A DNA stretch of 64,000 nucleotides from Candidatus Aalborgicola bjergmarkensis (GCA_016708725.1 JADJFE010000004.1:115840-179839); one strand, 5' to 3'; counted from the stretch's first letter, positions 9,085 through 17,820 are shown. Notes: generated by a model from the sequence alone, not told the origin. A program made the numbers and translations.

Positions 9085-12000
9085 ATGAACTGTAATTACC
9101 GATCCATCTGGAACGAAACGACTGGCACCTTTGTCGCCGCGTCTGAAAAAGCCAAAAGTGCGGGTAAAAAGACGTCTTCTGGCGTCAGCACCAGCGGGTC
9201 TGGCGCACACGTTTCCTTCCATGCTTTAGCCCTTTCCATTGCCTTGAGTTCTGGTGCGAACGTCTTCGCGCTGCCTTCGCTCGGCACCGTGGTGGAGGGA
9301 AGTGCCAGCATCAGCAACGGCACTGCGAGCACAAGCGTTAACCAGTCAACACACAATGCCGTGATCAACTGGCAAGGCTTCAACATCGCTGCGGGCGAGT
9401 CGGTCCGGTTTAACCAGCCCAACAGCAGCTCGGTAGCACTGAACCGGGTGCTGGGCGCGGACCCTTCCAGTATCCTGGGCAGTCTGACGGCCAATGGAAG
9501 AGTCTTTTTGGTCAACCCCAACGGAATCCTGTTTGGTCGGGGTGCATCGGTCAATGTGGGCGGTCTGGTTGCCTCCACCTTGAACCTTTCCAACGCGGAT
9601 TTCATGCGTGGCAACTACCAATTTTCAGGGGCTGGCGAGGGAGCGGTCATGAACCAGGGAGCCATCCATGCAGACGGTGGCTACGTTGTGCTGTTGGGAG
9701 CCAACGTCAGTAATACCGGTGTCATTTCGGCCCAGCTCGGTACGGTGACGCTGGCGGCTGGCAGCGCCATGACGCTGGACATGGCCGGTGACGGTCTGCT
9801 CAATGTGACCGTGAACGCAGGTGCAATAAAAGCCCTCGTGGAAAACGGCGGGCTGATTCAGGCCGACGGCGGACACGTGCTGTTAAGCGCACAGTCGGCT
9901 GGCAGTTTGCTGCACAGCGCCGTCAACAACACGGGCGTGGTTCAGGCGCAAACCATGGAAAACCACCAGGGCACGATTCGCCTGATGGGTGACATGCAAA
10001 GCGGCACCGTGCATATCGGCGGAACCCTGGATGCCAGCGCACCAAGTGGCGGCAATGGCGGCTTCATTGAAACGTCAGCTGCGCACGTGGCGGTCTTGAA
10101 CGATGCGAAGGTGATAACACAATCGGCACAAGGCAAGCCCGGAAACTGGCTCATCGACCCCACGGATTTCACCATCGCAGCAGGAAGCGACATTGCAGGC
10201 GCCACGTTGAGCGCTAACCTGGTCACAACCAGTGTCACTATCCTGAGCAGCGCTGGCGCGACCGGGGTGAATGGGGATATTAACGTCAACGAGCCAGTGA
10301 GCTGGACAGCGTCCGGCGCGCCAACAACGCTGACATTGAACGCTTTTCGCGACATCAATGTGAATGCAGCCATTACGGCGACCAAAGGCAGCGTGGAGTT
10401 CAATGCCGGACGTGACGTCGTCATCTTCGCGCCGGTTACGACCACCAATGGCAGCATTACCACAGTTGCAGTACGTGACGTCAACATTGTGAAAGATGGC
10501 ACGCACACGCTGACGGCCATGACGACGACCGATGGAGATTTAATATCGAAGGCCGGACGGAATGTGAACATCACCACGGCAGCGCTCACGACGACCAGGG
10601 GTGCGGTCACCTTGAATGCGGGTCTGGATGGCATCAGTGGCGGCGATGTGGTCTTTGCGCCCCTTACGCCCAAGGTTGCGGTGACGGACGGCGTGGTCAG
10701 CATTTACAACCCGCTTGGAGGAACGATTGACTATTCCGGTAACTTTACCTTGACTGGGTCTTCCACCCTGACCCATTACTACTACGTGTTCGTTCCCGGA
10801 GTGGCTGGGCCAGCGGGTGCAACGGGTGCCACAGGTGCGGCAGGAGCTACCGGCGCAACGGGTGCAGCGGGTGCCACGGGTGCAGCTGGAGCAACGGGCA
10901 CGGCGGGGCCAGCCGGTCCTGCTGGACCAGCGGGTGCCACGGGCGCGGCGGGGGCAGATGGTACTGCCGGAGCAACGGGTGCCACGGGAACGGCGGGGGC
11001 AGCTGGTACTGCCGGAGCAACGGGCGGCACGGGCGCAGCGGGGGCAACTGGTACTGCCGGAGCAACGGGCGGCACGGGCGCGGCAGGGGCAGATGGTGCT
11101 GCCGGAGCAACGGGTGCCACGGGCGGTACTGGAGCAACAGGCGGCGTTGGAGCCACCGGCGGTACGGGTGCTACGGGTAGCGCTGGAGTCACAGGAGGCG
11201 TTGGTGCCACGGGCGGTACTGGAGCAACAGGAGGCGTTGGAGCTACCGGCGGTACGGGTGCTACGGGTAGTGCTGGAGCTACAGGCGGTACTGGAGCCAC
11301 GGGTGGCGTTGGAGCTACCGGCGGTACTGGAGCCACAGGTAGCGCTGGAGCTACAGGCGGTACTGGTGCCACGGGTGGCGTTGGTGCTACAGGCAGCACT
11401 GGCGTCACAGGTGGCATCGGAGCCACGGGTGGTATTGGTGCCACAGGCGGTACTGGTGCTACGGGTAGCGCTGGAGCTACAGGCGGCACTGGTGCCACAG
11501 GAGGCGTTGGTGCTACAGGCGGTACGGGTGCTACGGGTAGCGCTGGAGTCACAGGCGGCATTGGTGCCACGGGAGGCATCGGCGCTACAGGCGGCATTGG
11601 TGCCACGGGTGGTATCGGCGCTACAGGTGGTACTGGAGCCACGGGTAGCATTGGCGCTACGGGCAGCACTGGCGTTACGGGTGGCATCGGCGCTACAGGC
11701 GGCATTGGAGCCACGGGTGGCATCGGCGCTACCGGCGGCATTGGAGCCACGGGAGGCATTGGAGCCACAGGCGGCATCGGAGCTACAGGTGGCATCGGAG
11801 CCACGGGTGGCATCGGAGCTACAGGCGGCATTGGTGCCACGGGTGGCATCGGCGCTACGGGCGGCATTGGAGCCACGGGTGGTATCGGCGCTACGGGCGG
11901 CATTGGAGCCACGGGTGGTATCGGTGCTACAGGCGGCATTGGTGCCACGGGCGGTGCAGGCGCCACGGGAGGCATTGGAGCCACGGGCGGCATTGGAGCT

Positions 12001-12378
12001 ACAGGTGGTACTGGGGCCACAGGCAGCACTGGTGCCACGGGTAACACCGGAGAAACAGGCGACACGGGTTTCACCGGCGAAACGGGCAACACCGGCAACA
12101 CCGGCAACACTGGTAACACCGGAGAAACAGGTGAAAACACGGGCTTCACCGACGATACAGTCAACGTGTGGCCACTGGTGGTTCCCGTTACGTGGGTGCC
12201 TAAGGTGGTGGTTGCAAAGCTTCCTTCTGAGCTTCAGACGGTCGGCACCCCACCTTTGCAGCCAAAACGGATTGCAACGCCCATCGTGCCGCCGCCTCCC
12301 CCCGTCGTTGCACCTGCGCCTGCGCCGCCGCCCCTCTATGTGGCACCCATTTATCCACCGAAGAATGACCGCAACTGA
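9085..12378 (+). CDS. TpsA exoprotein: filamentous-haemagglutinin-type N-terminus fused to collagen-like repeats
   Basis: 1097 residues. Residues 1-25 form an extended signal peptide of type V secretion (YRSIWN, FVAASE), followed by a hydrophobic core. The TPS/haemagglutination-activity domain (about 60-310) has the signature NPNGILFGRGASVNVGG near residue 144, which targets the protein to the TpsB upstream. Beta-helix-like repeats follow to about residue 570. Residues about 573-1017 are pure Gly-X-Y collagen-like triplets, mainly GAT alternating with GGI, GGT or GGV, rich in Thr and nearly devoid of Pro. The tail (about 1020-1097) is Pro-rich (VPPPPPVVAPAPAPPP). It probably forms a surface or released fibre. 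The collagen fusion is atypical for TpsA proteins. Confidence 0.93.
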   Translation: MNCNYRSIWNETTGTFVAASEKAKSAGKKTSSGVSTSGSGAHVSFHALALSIALSSGANVFALPSLGTVVEGSASISNGTASTSVNQSTHNAVINWQGFNIAAGESVRFNQPNSSSVALNRVLGADPSSILGSLTANGRVFLVNPNGILFGRGASVNVGGLVASTLNLSNADFMRGNYQFSGAGEGAVMNQGAIHADGGYVVLLGANVSNTGVISAQLGTVTLAAGSAMTLDMAGDGLLNVTVNAGAIKALVENGGLIQADGGHVLLSAQSAGSLLHSAVNNTGVVQAQTMENHQGTIRLMGDMQSGTVHIGGTLDASAPSGGNGGFIETSAAHVAVLNDAKVITQSAQGKPGNWLIDPTDFTIAAGSDIAGATLSANLVTTSVTILSSAGATGVNGDINVNEPVSWTASGAPTTLTLNAFRDINVNAAITATKGSVEFNAGRDVVIFAPVTTTNGSITTVAVRDVNIVKDGTHTLTAMTTTDGDLISKAGRNVNITTAALTTTRGAVTLNAGLDGISGGDVVFAPLTPKVAVTDGVVSIYNPLGGTIDYSGNFTLTGSSTLTHYYYVFVPGVAGPAGATGATGAAGATGATGAAGATGAAGATGTAGPAGPAGPAGATGAAGADGTAGATGATGTAGAAGTAGATGGTGAAGATGTAGATGGTGAAGADGAAGATGATGGTGATGGVGATGGTGATGSAGVTGGVGATGGTGATGGVGATGGTGATGSAGATGGTGATGGVGATGGTGATGSAGATGGTGATGGVGATGSTGVTGGIGATGGIGATGGTGATGSAGATGGTGATGGVGATGGTGATGSAGVTGGIGATGGIGATGGIGATGGIGATGGTGATGSIGATGSTGVTGGIGATGGIGATGGIGATGGIGATGGIGATGGIGATGGIGATGGIGATGGIGATGGIGATGGIGATGGIGATGGIGATGGIGATGGIGATGGAGATGGIGATGGIGATGGTGATGSTGATGNTGETGDTGFTGETGNTGNTGNTGNTGETGENTGFTDDTVNVWPLVVPVTWVPKVVVAKLPSELQTVGTPPLQPKRIATPIVPPPPPVVAPAPAPPPLYVAPIYPPKNDRN
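10801..12133 (+). repeat. 18-bp tandem repeat tract encoding Gly-X-Y collagen-like triplets
   Basis: The tract is built of imperfect 18-bp units of the form GGCATTGGAGCCACGGGT, each encoding GIGATG or a variant with Thr, Val, Ser or Ala. The right part (about 11680-11960) is the most homogeneous, with long runs of GIGATG; the left part has more GAAGAT/GTAGAT-type units. The unit is a multiple of 3, so copy-number change would alter fibre length without breaking the frame. All other frames are also free of stops over long stretches, which creates large spurious ORFs on both strands. Confidence 0.9.
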
Positions 12379-12402
12379 CAACCAGGCAGATGATGCAGGG
12401 CG

Positions 12403-13113
12403 ATGATGCACAAGAGAATTTCTCTCGTCATATTGGCAGCAGGGATCGGTTGTCAAGTGGGGTTTGCATTGGAGGCCAGAGACGAAACCGTAACCTCAGC
12501 ACCTGCGATGGCAGGCCATGTACAAGACCCGAATCGCCCGATTCGGGCCAACTTCAGGCAAGAGCGCACGTCAGTTGACGCGCAACGCGTGGCGGACTGG
12601 ATCGTCGATTCTGGTGACAACCAACAGCTGCCGTTCATGGTGCTGGACAAGGTGGATGCCAGGGTATATTTGTTCCATGCTGACGGTCAACTGCAAGCTG
12701 CTTCTGCGGTATTGCTTGGGCTTGCTGTAGGAGATGACTCGGTTGCCGACATCGGCGAGCGCAAGTTATCAAGCATTCGCAGCGAAGAGCGCACGACCCC
12801 AGCGGGGCGCTTTGTCGCCTCGTTGGGACGCAATCTTCATGGGGGGCAGATTTTGTGGGTGGACTACGCCAGTGCACTTTCGCTGCACCCCGTGATCACT
12901 AGCAACCCAAAAGAACGCCGGGCACAGCGCCTGTCAACCCCTACGCCACACGACAACCGGATTTCCTTCGGCTGCATTAACGTTCCAAATGACTTTTTTG
13001 AAAGAGCGGTCAAACCAGCCTTTGCCAGCAGCAACGGAATTGTCTATGTGCTACCGGAAACCCGCCCACTGCGCAAAGTATTTCCATCATTTGATGACAA
13101 AATGATCCCATGA
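12403..13113 (+). CDS. L,D-transpeptidase (YkuD)-like exported protein
   Basis: 236 residues with a signal peptide (SLVILAAGIGCQVGFA). The C-terminal half resembles a YkuD catalytic domain: TPAGRFVASLGRN, a His in LSLHPVIT, and a Cys in RISFGCINVP near residue 185, where canonical enzymes read SHGC. The motif His before Gly-Cys is thus Phe. Known family members cross-link peptidoglycan or attach proteins to it. It lies 24 bp after the collagen-like TpsA gene and overlaps the following glycosyltransferase gene by 4 bp, so it is probably co-transcribed. A role in anchoring the exoprotein is only inference. Confidence 0.72.
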   Translation: MMHKRISLVILAAGIGCQVGFALEARDETVTSAPAMAGHVQDPNRPIRANFRQERTSVDAQRVADWIVDSGDNQQLPFMVLDKVDARVYLFHADGQLQAASAVLLGLAVGDDSVADIGERKLSSIRSEERTTPAGRFVASLGRNLHGGQILWVDYASALSLHPVITSNPKERRAQRLSTPTPHDNRISFGCINVPNDFFERAVKPAFASSNGIVYVLPETRPLRKVFPSFDDKMIP

Positions 13114-14225
13114 AAAACAAAACCCTGTGTCTTTGCATGATCGTGAAAAATGAGTCTCATATTATTCTGGAGACTCTAAACAGTATAAAACAGTATATTG
13201 ACTACTGGGTTATATGTGATACCGGATCAACCGACAACACAATGGAATTGATACAGGATTTTTTCGATAAACAGGGGATCAAGGGAGAAATTCACTCGGA
13301 GAAATGGGTTGATTTCGGATACAACAGAACCCGTGTTTTTGAGCTGGCCCACAAAAAGGCAGACTACCTATGGGTTATTGATGCCGACGACACGCTGGTT
13401 GGACAGATCAATCTGGATGAACTCCTCGACCTGGATTTTTATTTGTTAAGGTATGGTAATGATTTTACCTACTGGCGTGGACAAATATTCAAGGGATCGG
13501 AAAGATGGATATATAAAGGGGTTTTACACGAATACCCGTTCTGCCTGTCAAAAGACGTTGTCACCAAAGGCTGTATCAATGGAGACTACCACGTCGTTTC
13601 CAGAAGACTTGGGGCGAGAAACTTTATTGACCCTGCGGTTAAATATCAAAATGATGCCCGCATTCTGGAGCAGGCACTGCATCTGGAAAAAGACTCCGAA
13701 CTGATAAGCCGCTACCTGTTTTATCTGGCACAAAGTTACAGGGATGCCGGTCAGCTGGAACTGGCCATAGAGTGGTATCAAAAAAGAATTGCGCAAGGAG
13801 GGTGGGCGGAGGAAGTATGGTTTTCAAAGTATGAGATCGGAAAAATCCAGGAAAAACTGGGCGACTTCATAAGTGCACGAAATTCCTATCTGGATGCCTT
13901 TGAGTACAGACCGAGCCGTGCAGAATCACTGTATAGCCTGGGAAAAATGTGCAACCTCAGACAAGAGTTTCATCAGGCCTATTTGTATCTGGGTTTCGCA
14001 TCCACCATACCTTTTACCAATGATGAGTTATTTGTTTCAAAAGATGTTTACGATTATGAAATAGTGTTTGAACTCTCTATCAGTGCCTATTGGATTGGGA
14101 ACTACCAACATTCGATAGGGCTTTGCAATCAATTGATAGGCTTGAGAAATAAAATGCCGAGGCATATTTATGAGCAAACCTTGAAAAATATGATTTTCGG
14201 AATAGAGAAGTTGAGCCCCTCCTGA
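13110..14225 (+). CDS. Family 2 glycosyltransferase with C-terminal TPR-like repeats
   Basis: 371 residues. The N-terminal GT-A domain (about 1-110) has a LCMIVKNES start, a DTGSTDNT nucleotide-binding loop and a DADD metal-binding motif near residue 92. From about 190 onward helical repeats (LFYLAQSYRDAGQLELAIEWY and similar) suggest TPR-type protein binding. No signal or membrane segments, so cytoplasmic. The gene is visibly AT-richer than its neighbours, hinting at acquisition from elsewhere. Its ATG overlaps the preceding stop (ATGA). Position in a TPS operon recalls the HMW1C-type arrangement, in which a cytoplasmic glycosyltransferase modifies the TpsA adhesin before export; here that is a hypothesis. 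Confidence 0.8.
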   Translation: MKNKTLCLCMIVKNESHIILETLNSIKQYIDYWVICDTGSTDNTMELIQDFFDKQGIKGEIHSEKWVDFGYNRTRVFELAHKKADYLWVIDADDTLVGQINLDELLDLDFYLLRYGNDFTYWRGQIFKGSERWIYKGVLHEYPFCLSKDVVTKGCINGDYHVVSRRLGARNFIDPAVKYQNDARILEQALHLEKDSELISRYLFYLAQSYRDAGQLELAIEWYQKRIAQGGWAEEVWFSKYEIGKIQEKLGDFISARNSYLDAFEYRPSRAESLYSLGKMCNLRQEFHQAYLYLGFASTIPFTNDELFVSKDVYDYEIVFELSISAYWIGNYQHSIGLCNQLIGLRNKMPRHIYEQTLKNMIFGIEKLSPS

Positions 14226-14247
14226 ATCTATGAAATAAGGAACCCAT

Positions 14248-15681
14248 ATGCTTAGCTCCAACAAGACCAAAATTGTCTGCACGATCGGACCGGCATCCGA
14301 CTCGCCAGAAATCATGCAGAAAATGCTGGAAGCAGGGATGAATATCGCTCGGCTCAACTTCTCGCATGGGGAGTTTTCCTGGCACAAAACAACGATCGAC
14401 AATCTTCGCCGTGCTGCCCATACTGCCAATAAATGTGTGACGATCATGGCTGACCTTCCGGGGCCAAAAATGAGGATTGGGGAGTTGGCTGAAGAATTTG
14501 TCACTTTAAAGCGCGGCGATACGTTCACATTAACAACCGACGAAATCATTGGCGATCAGCAGCGCGCTTCCGTAAGTTTTTCGCGTTTGCCCGCCGTTGT
14601 TAAAGCGGGCGATGTTTTGTTCCTCAACGATGGCATTATTCACATGGAAGTCGTCAAGGTTGAAGGCAATGACGTCCACTGTCGTTTGCTCGTCGGGGGG
14701 GAATTACGTTCGCGCAAAGGGCTTAATCTGCCTGGAATAAACCTTGGCGTTAGCGCGTTCACCGAACACGACCACGCATGCCTGAAGTTCGCGCTGGAAA
14801 ACGGCGTCGATGCGATCAGTCAGTCCTTTGTTGAGACAGCCGCCGATATTGAGGCCGTACGTGCGGCTGCCGCAGCGTTGGGGTATCACCCGTTCATTAT
14901 TGCCAAGATCGAACGGGCAGGAGCGCTGACGCATATTGATGAGATTCTGCATGCCGCCGACGGCATCATGGTTGCTCGCGGCGACCTGGGGGTGGAAACA
15001 CCTCTGGAGAGAATTGCCATTGTTCAAAAACAACTTATCGGGAAAGCCAATTTACGCGGGAAACCAGTGATCACGGCTACACAAATGCTCGAATCGATGG
15101 TGGAGCATTACCGCCCCACCCGTGCTGAATCCACCGACGTAGCCAATGCCATCCTGGACGGAACCGATTGCGTGATGCTTTCCGAAGAATCGGCGATGGG
15201 AAAATTTCCGGTTGAAGCGGTGAACGTGCTAGCCAGAATAGCCACCGCAACGGAGTCGTATCGTAACGAGGTAAGCGTTCCAGAAATTTTTTCCGAGTAT
15301 GACCGTGAGTGCAATGACAAGCTTCAATTCATGAATGTCATCTCGCGCAACGTCCAGCACACGGTGTCTGAACTTGCCACAACAGCAGTCATCGTCCATA
15401 CGGTCAACGGACACACTGCGCGGATGATCTCACGCTTCAAGCTCCCGGTGTGGATTGCTGCCATCAGCACCGATAAAACGACTTGTAGTGGATTGCATTT
15501 CTCCTACGGAGTATCTCCAGTTTTTACATCCGAACTGCCGCACAACTGGAACGCATTTGCCAAGAAATGGGTGCAAGACGAAGAATTACCAGATGGTCTG
15601 GTCGTGTTGATTGATGGCCCCTCCACCAACAATCCGCATGCAAACCATCGCCTGGAAATCATCGACTTGCGCCTTGACTAA
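14248..15681 (+). CDS. pyk: Pyruvate kinase
   Basis: 477 residues with an AAGGA ribosome-binding site. N-terminal TKIVCTIGPAS and NIARLNFSHG, the active-site region AKIERAGAL (catalytic Lys) followed by DGIMVARGDLGVE, and PVITATQMLESM are diagnostic. The enzyme converts phosphoenolpyruvate and ADP to pyruvate and ATP in the last step of glycolysis. Length is normal. It starts 22 bp after the glycosyltransferase, so read-through transcription is possible, but a functional link is not evident. It converges with the next gene across a 19-bp gap. Confidence 0.97.
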   Translation: MLSSNKTKIVCTIGPASDSPEIMQKMLEAGMNIARLNFSHGEFSWHKTTIDNLRRAAHTANKCVTIMADLPGPKMRIGELAEEFVTLKRGDTFTLTTDEIIGDQQRASVSFSRLPAVVKAGDVLFLNDGIIHMEVVKVEGNDVHCRLLVGGELRSRKGLNLPGINLGVSAFTEHDHACLKFALENGVDAISQSFVETAADIEAVRAAAAALGYHPFIIAKIERAGALTHIDEILHAADGIMVARGDLGVETPLERIAIVQKQLIGKANLRGKPVITATQMLESMVEHYRPTRAESTDVANAILDGTDCVMLSEESAMGKFPVEAVNVLARIATATESYRNEVSVPEIFSEYDRECNDKLQFMNVISRNVQHTVSELATTAVIVHTVNGHTARMISRFKLPVWIAAISTDKTTCSGLHFSYGVSPVFTSELPHNWNAFAKKWVQDEELPDGLVVLIDGPSTNNPHANHRLEIIDLRLD

Positions 15682-15700
15682 GGAGAAAGTGGGTCACCCC

Positions 15701-16279
15701 TTACTTGCCATACTGCATCTTGACATCAGCGACACACTTTTCTTTGGCTGTGCCCGCCTGGCTGGCACACTTTTCAATGGCCAGTTTGTATTGCGCGGCG
15801 TTCTTGTCTTCCGTGGCTTCGTTGCGCGCGTCCGTTACTTTTTCCCTGGCAGTGTCTCTGGCATCACTGGTTTTTTCCGAGACCTTTGCGTCAGCCAGGG
15901 CTGTTGTTTCTATGGCCTTGGCTTCTTTGACGCACACATCTTTCGCATTGCCAGCCTGATCATCGCAGCGCTCTTTGGCAACGGAGTATTCGGCTTCGGC
16001 TTTGGCAACGCGGGCTTTGTAAGTGGTTTTAATGCCTGGTTCGTACTGTGCTTCCAGATCGGCCTTGGCTATCTTTTCTTTGGCCTTGGCTTCTTCCACA
16101 CAAATATCCTTGGTGTTGCCAGCCAATGATCCGCAGGCGGATTTTTCCGATTTATAAACCACAGAGATATTTTCCTTGTTGCTCTTGTACTGGGCCTTGG
16201 AGATATCCTGAGCCACGACGCTAGTCGTAATGGGTGCGCTGATGGCAATGGCCAGCAATTGGAGGTGAAGTGCTTTCAT
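15701..16279 (-). CDS. Exported protein with repeated Cys motifs, function unknown
   Basis: 192 residues, start at 16279 with AAGGA upstream. Signal peptide (LLAIAISAPITTSVVAQ). The mature part is charged and helical and contains three repeats of the same motif: CGSLAGNTKDICVEEAKA, CDDQAGNAKDVCVKEAKA and CASQAGTAKEKCVADVKM. Each has two Cys about 11 residues apart, likely forming a disulfide-pinned helix turn in the periplasm. I do not recognise a named family. Similar proteins appear to be common in Comamonadaceae (from memory). It lies between pyk and a divergently transcribed permease. Confidence 0.75.
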   Translation of the reverse strand: MKALHLQLLAIAISAPITTSVVAQDISKAQYKSNKENISVVYKSEKSACGSLAGNTKDICVEEAKAKEKIAKADLEAQYEPGIKTTYKARVAKAEAEYSVAKERCDDQAGNAKDVCVKEAKAIETTALADAKVSEKTSDARDTAREKVTDARNEATEDKNAAQYKLAIEKCASQAGTAKEKCVADVKMQYGK

Positions 16280-16325
16280 ATTCGATCCTTGGGTGTTGAG
16301 CTTGCATGGTAGTCAGCCCCAGGAT

Positions 16326-16347
16326 GTGCGTCTGTCTGCCAGCGCAC
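16326..16347 (+). promoter_or_regulatory. Candidate copy of the recurring GTGYG...CAGCGCAC upstream element
   Basis: GTGCG (16326-16330) and CCAGCGCAC (16339-16347) lie about 80 bp before the permease start. It is a looser match, with a wider centre, than the 20-bp elements at 17517, 37034 and 41360. Assignment is tentative. Confidence 0.3.
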
Positions 16348-16408
16348 GCTCGCCGTTCACATGTTTCTGCGATGATTGCGCTGATTCCGGCATGTCCTTT
16401 GCAAAACC

Positions 16409-17488
16409 ATGAAGCCAATCCAGAAAAATCTAGCCAGCCTGAGCCCGAGCATTGGCTTGCAGGTGTTATTGCTTGCCACGTCTGTGGCTTTGGGGTGGGT
16501 GTTGCTACCGTTTTACGGGGTGATCCTATGGGCGGTCATCATTGCGCTGTTGTTTAACCCATTGAACCGCTTGTTCCTGCGGCGTTTGAATCACCGGGCC
16601 ACGGCGGCGGCGCTGTTGACGCTGGTGGTAGTGGTTCTCATCGTCATCCTACCTTTTGTGGCGCTGTCGGCGGCCCTGGCGCGTCAGGCGGCGCTGGTGT
16701 ATGCGCAATTGCAGTCGGGTGAACTCAACCCCGTGCTCTACCTGCATGGAGTATTCGACGCCCTGCCACAGTGGGCACGGCTGTTGCTCGATCATCTGGG
16801 ATTGGACAACTTTGAGCTTCTGCAGAACCGGATGTCTGCGGGATTGACGCAGGCGAGCAAGGTGCTTGCGACCCACGCCCTCAGCATTGGCCAGAACACG
16901 TTTGAATTCTTTGCCGGACTGTGCATCACCGTGTACCTCGCGTTTTTCCTGATCCGCGATGGCGACCAATTGGCGCAGGACATACGGCGCGCAGTGCCCC
17001 TGGCGCCCGCATACAAGCAGGAGTTGATTGAAAAATTCAGCACCGTGATTCGCGCCACGGTGAAGGGCAATTTACTGGTAGCTGCCATCCAGGGCGGGCT
17101 GGGTGGCGTCGCCTTCTGGACTTTAGGGGTGCGCGGGGCCTTGCTGTGGGCGGTGTTGATGGCGTTCCTGTCGCTGTTGCCGGCTGTGGGTGCGGCACTG
17201 GTGTGGGTGCCAGTGGCACTGTATTTCTTCATCACGGGTGCCTTGTGGCAAGCCGTGGCGCTCACTGCCTTCGGGGTGCTGGTGATCGGTCTGGTGGACA
17301 ATTTTCTCAGGCCGATTCTGGTGGGAAAAGACACCCGTTTGCCGGACTATCTGGTGATGGTCACCACGCTGGGCGGCATGGTGGTATTTGGCATCAACGG
17401 CTTTGTGCTCGGCCCCGTGATAGCGGCCATGTTTGTGGCGGTCTGGCATATCTACGCAGTCACCATCGAAGCCCGGATGCGGGGGTGA
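16409..17488 (+). CDS. AI-2E/PerM family transporter (UPF0118)
   Basis: 359 residues with about eight predicted membrane segments: a hydrophobic N-terminus (LLATSVALGWVLLPFYGVIL), a second segment VVVLIVILPFVALSAAL, a central soluble loop (about 95-165), and a C-terminal bundle (VLMAFLSLLPAVGAALVW, GINGFVLGPVIAAMFVAVW). The GFVLGP motif near the end is typical of the family. Members export autoinducer-2 or other small solutes or ions; the substrate here cannot be told. Start at 16409 is the first Met of the membrane domain. It is monocistronic as far as can be seen. Confidence 0.88.
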   Translation: MKPIQKNLASLSPSIGLQVLLLATSVALGWVLLPFYGVILWAVIIALLFNPLNRLFLRRLNHRATAAALLTLVVVVLIVILPFVALSAALARQAALVYAQLQSGELNPVLYLHGVFDALPQWARLLLDHLGLDNFELLQNRMSAGLTQASKVLATHALSIGQNTFEFFAGLCITVYLAFFLIRDGDQLAQDIRRAVPLAPAYKQELIEKFSTVIRATVKGNLLVAAIQGGLGGVAFWTLGVRGALLWAVLMAFLSLLPAVGAALVWVPVALYFFITGALWQAVALTAFGVLVIGLVDNFLRPILVGKDTRLPDYLVMVTTLGGMVVFGINGFVLGPVIAAMFVAVWHIYAVTIEARMRG

Positions 17489-17516
17489 CTGGGTAATAGG
17501 GTAACAGGGCTGCTGG

Positions 17517-17536
17517 GTACGTCAGCACACGGACGG
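17517..17536 (+). promoter_or_regulatory. Shared upstream element (GTACGTCAGCACACGGACGG)
   Basis: Matches the element at 37034 (GTGTGCCAGCGTACGGACGG) at most positions, including the ACGGACGG end. It lies 84 bp before the small membrane protein gene at 17601, a spacing similar to that seen for the other copies. The role as operator or promoter is inferred from recurrence only. Confidence 0.45.
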
Positions 17537-17600
17537 AAGTCTGGCGAAGTCCGAAACTTTTGCCCATACGTCGCATCCTCGACGTCTGAAAGGGCTTGCC

Positions 17601-17738
17601 ATGCTGTACACGATTGCTGTTGTATTAATCATTCTGTGGCTTTTGGGCCTCGTCACGGCCTACACCATGGGGGGCTTGATCCACATCCTGCTGGTGATTG
17701 CCGTTGTATCCGTCTTGCTCAGGATCATACGCGGCTAG
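17601..17738 (+). CDS. Very small membrane protein (lmo0937-like)
   Basis: 45 residues: MLYTIAVVLIILWLLGLVTA followed by a second hydrophobic segment and the end LLRIIRG. Two transmembrane helices separated by a short Gly-containing turn (TMGGLIH) match the lmo0937-type small membrane proteins, often stress-induced in proteobacteria. An AAAGGG ribosome-binding site lies upstream, together with a copy of the shared upstream element. Function unknown. Confidence 0.75.
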   Translation: MLYTIAVVLIILWLLGLVTAYTMGGLIHILLVIAVVSVLLRIIRG

Positions 17739-17820
17739 TGCAGTTGTACGCTTTGCACCGGTGGGCGAATTCCTGGGTGCCTGACATGGGCGCGGCGATT
17801 TTGTCCATTCTACATTTTTG

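Noticed and set aside
10801..12133. CRISPR-like array
   Set aside because: Units are 18 bp, contiguous and in frame with a gene; there are no unique spacers and no cas genes.
10782..12406. Long ORFs on the minus strand (Pro/Val/Ala repeats, 460 and 638 codons) and in another plus frame (529 codons) over the collagen-like tract
   Set aside because: The 18-bp repeat has no stop codon in any frame, so these are shadows; their products are monotonous and have no start signals.
15611..16129. 172-codon plus-strand ORF opposite the Cys-repeat protein
   Set aside because: Phe/Gly-rich translation typical of the reverse of an Ala/Lys-rich helical gene; the minus-strand gene has a signal peptide and ribosome-binding site.
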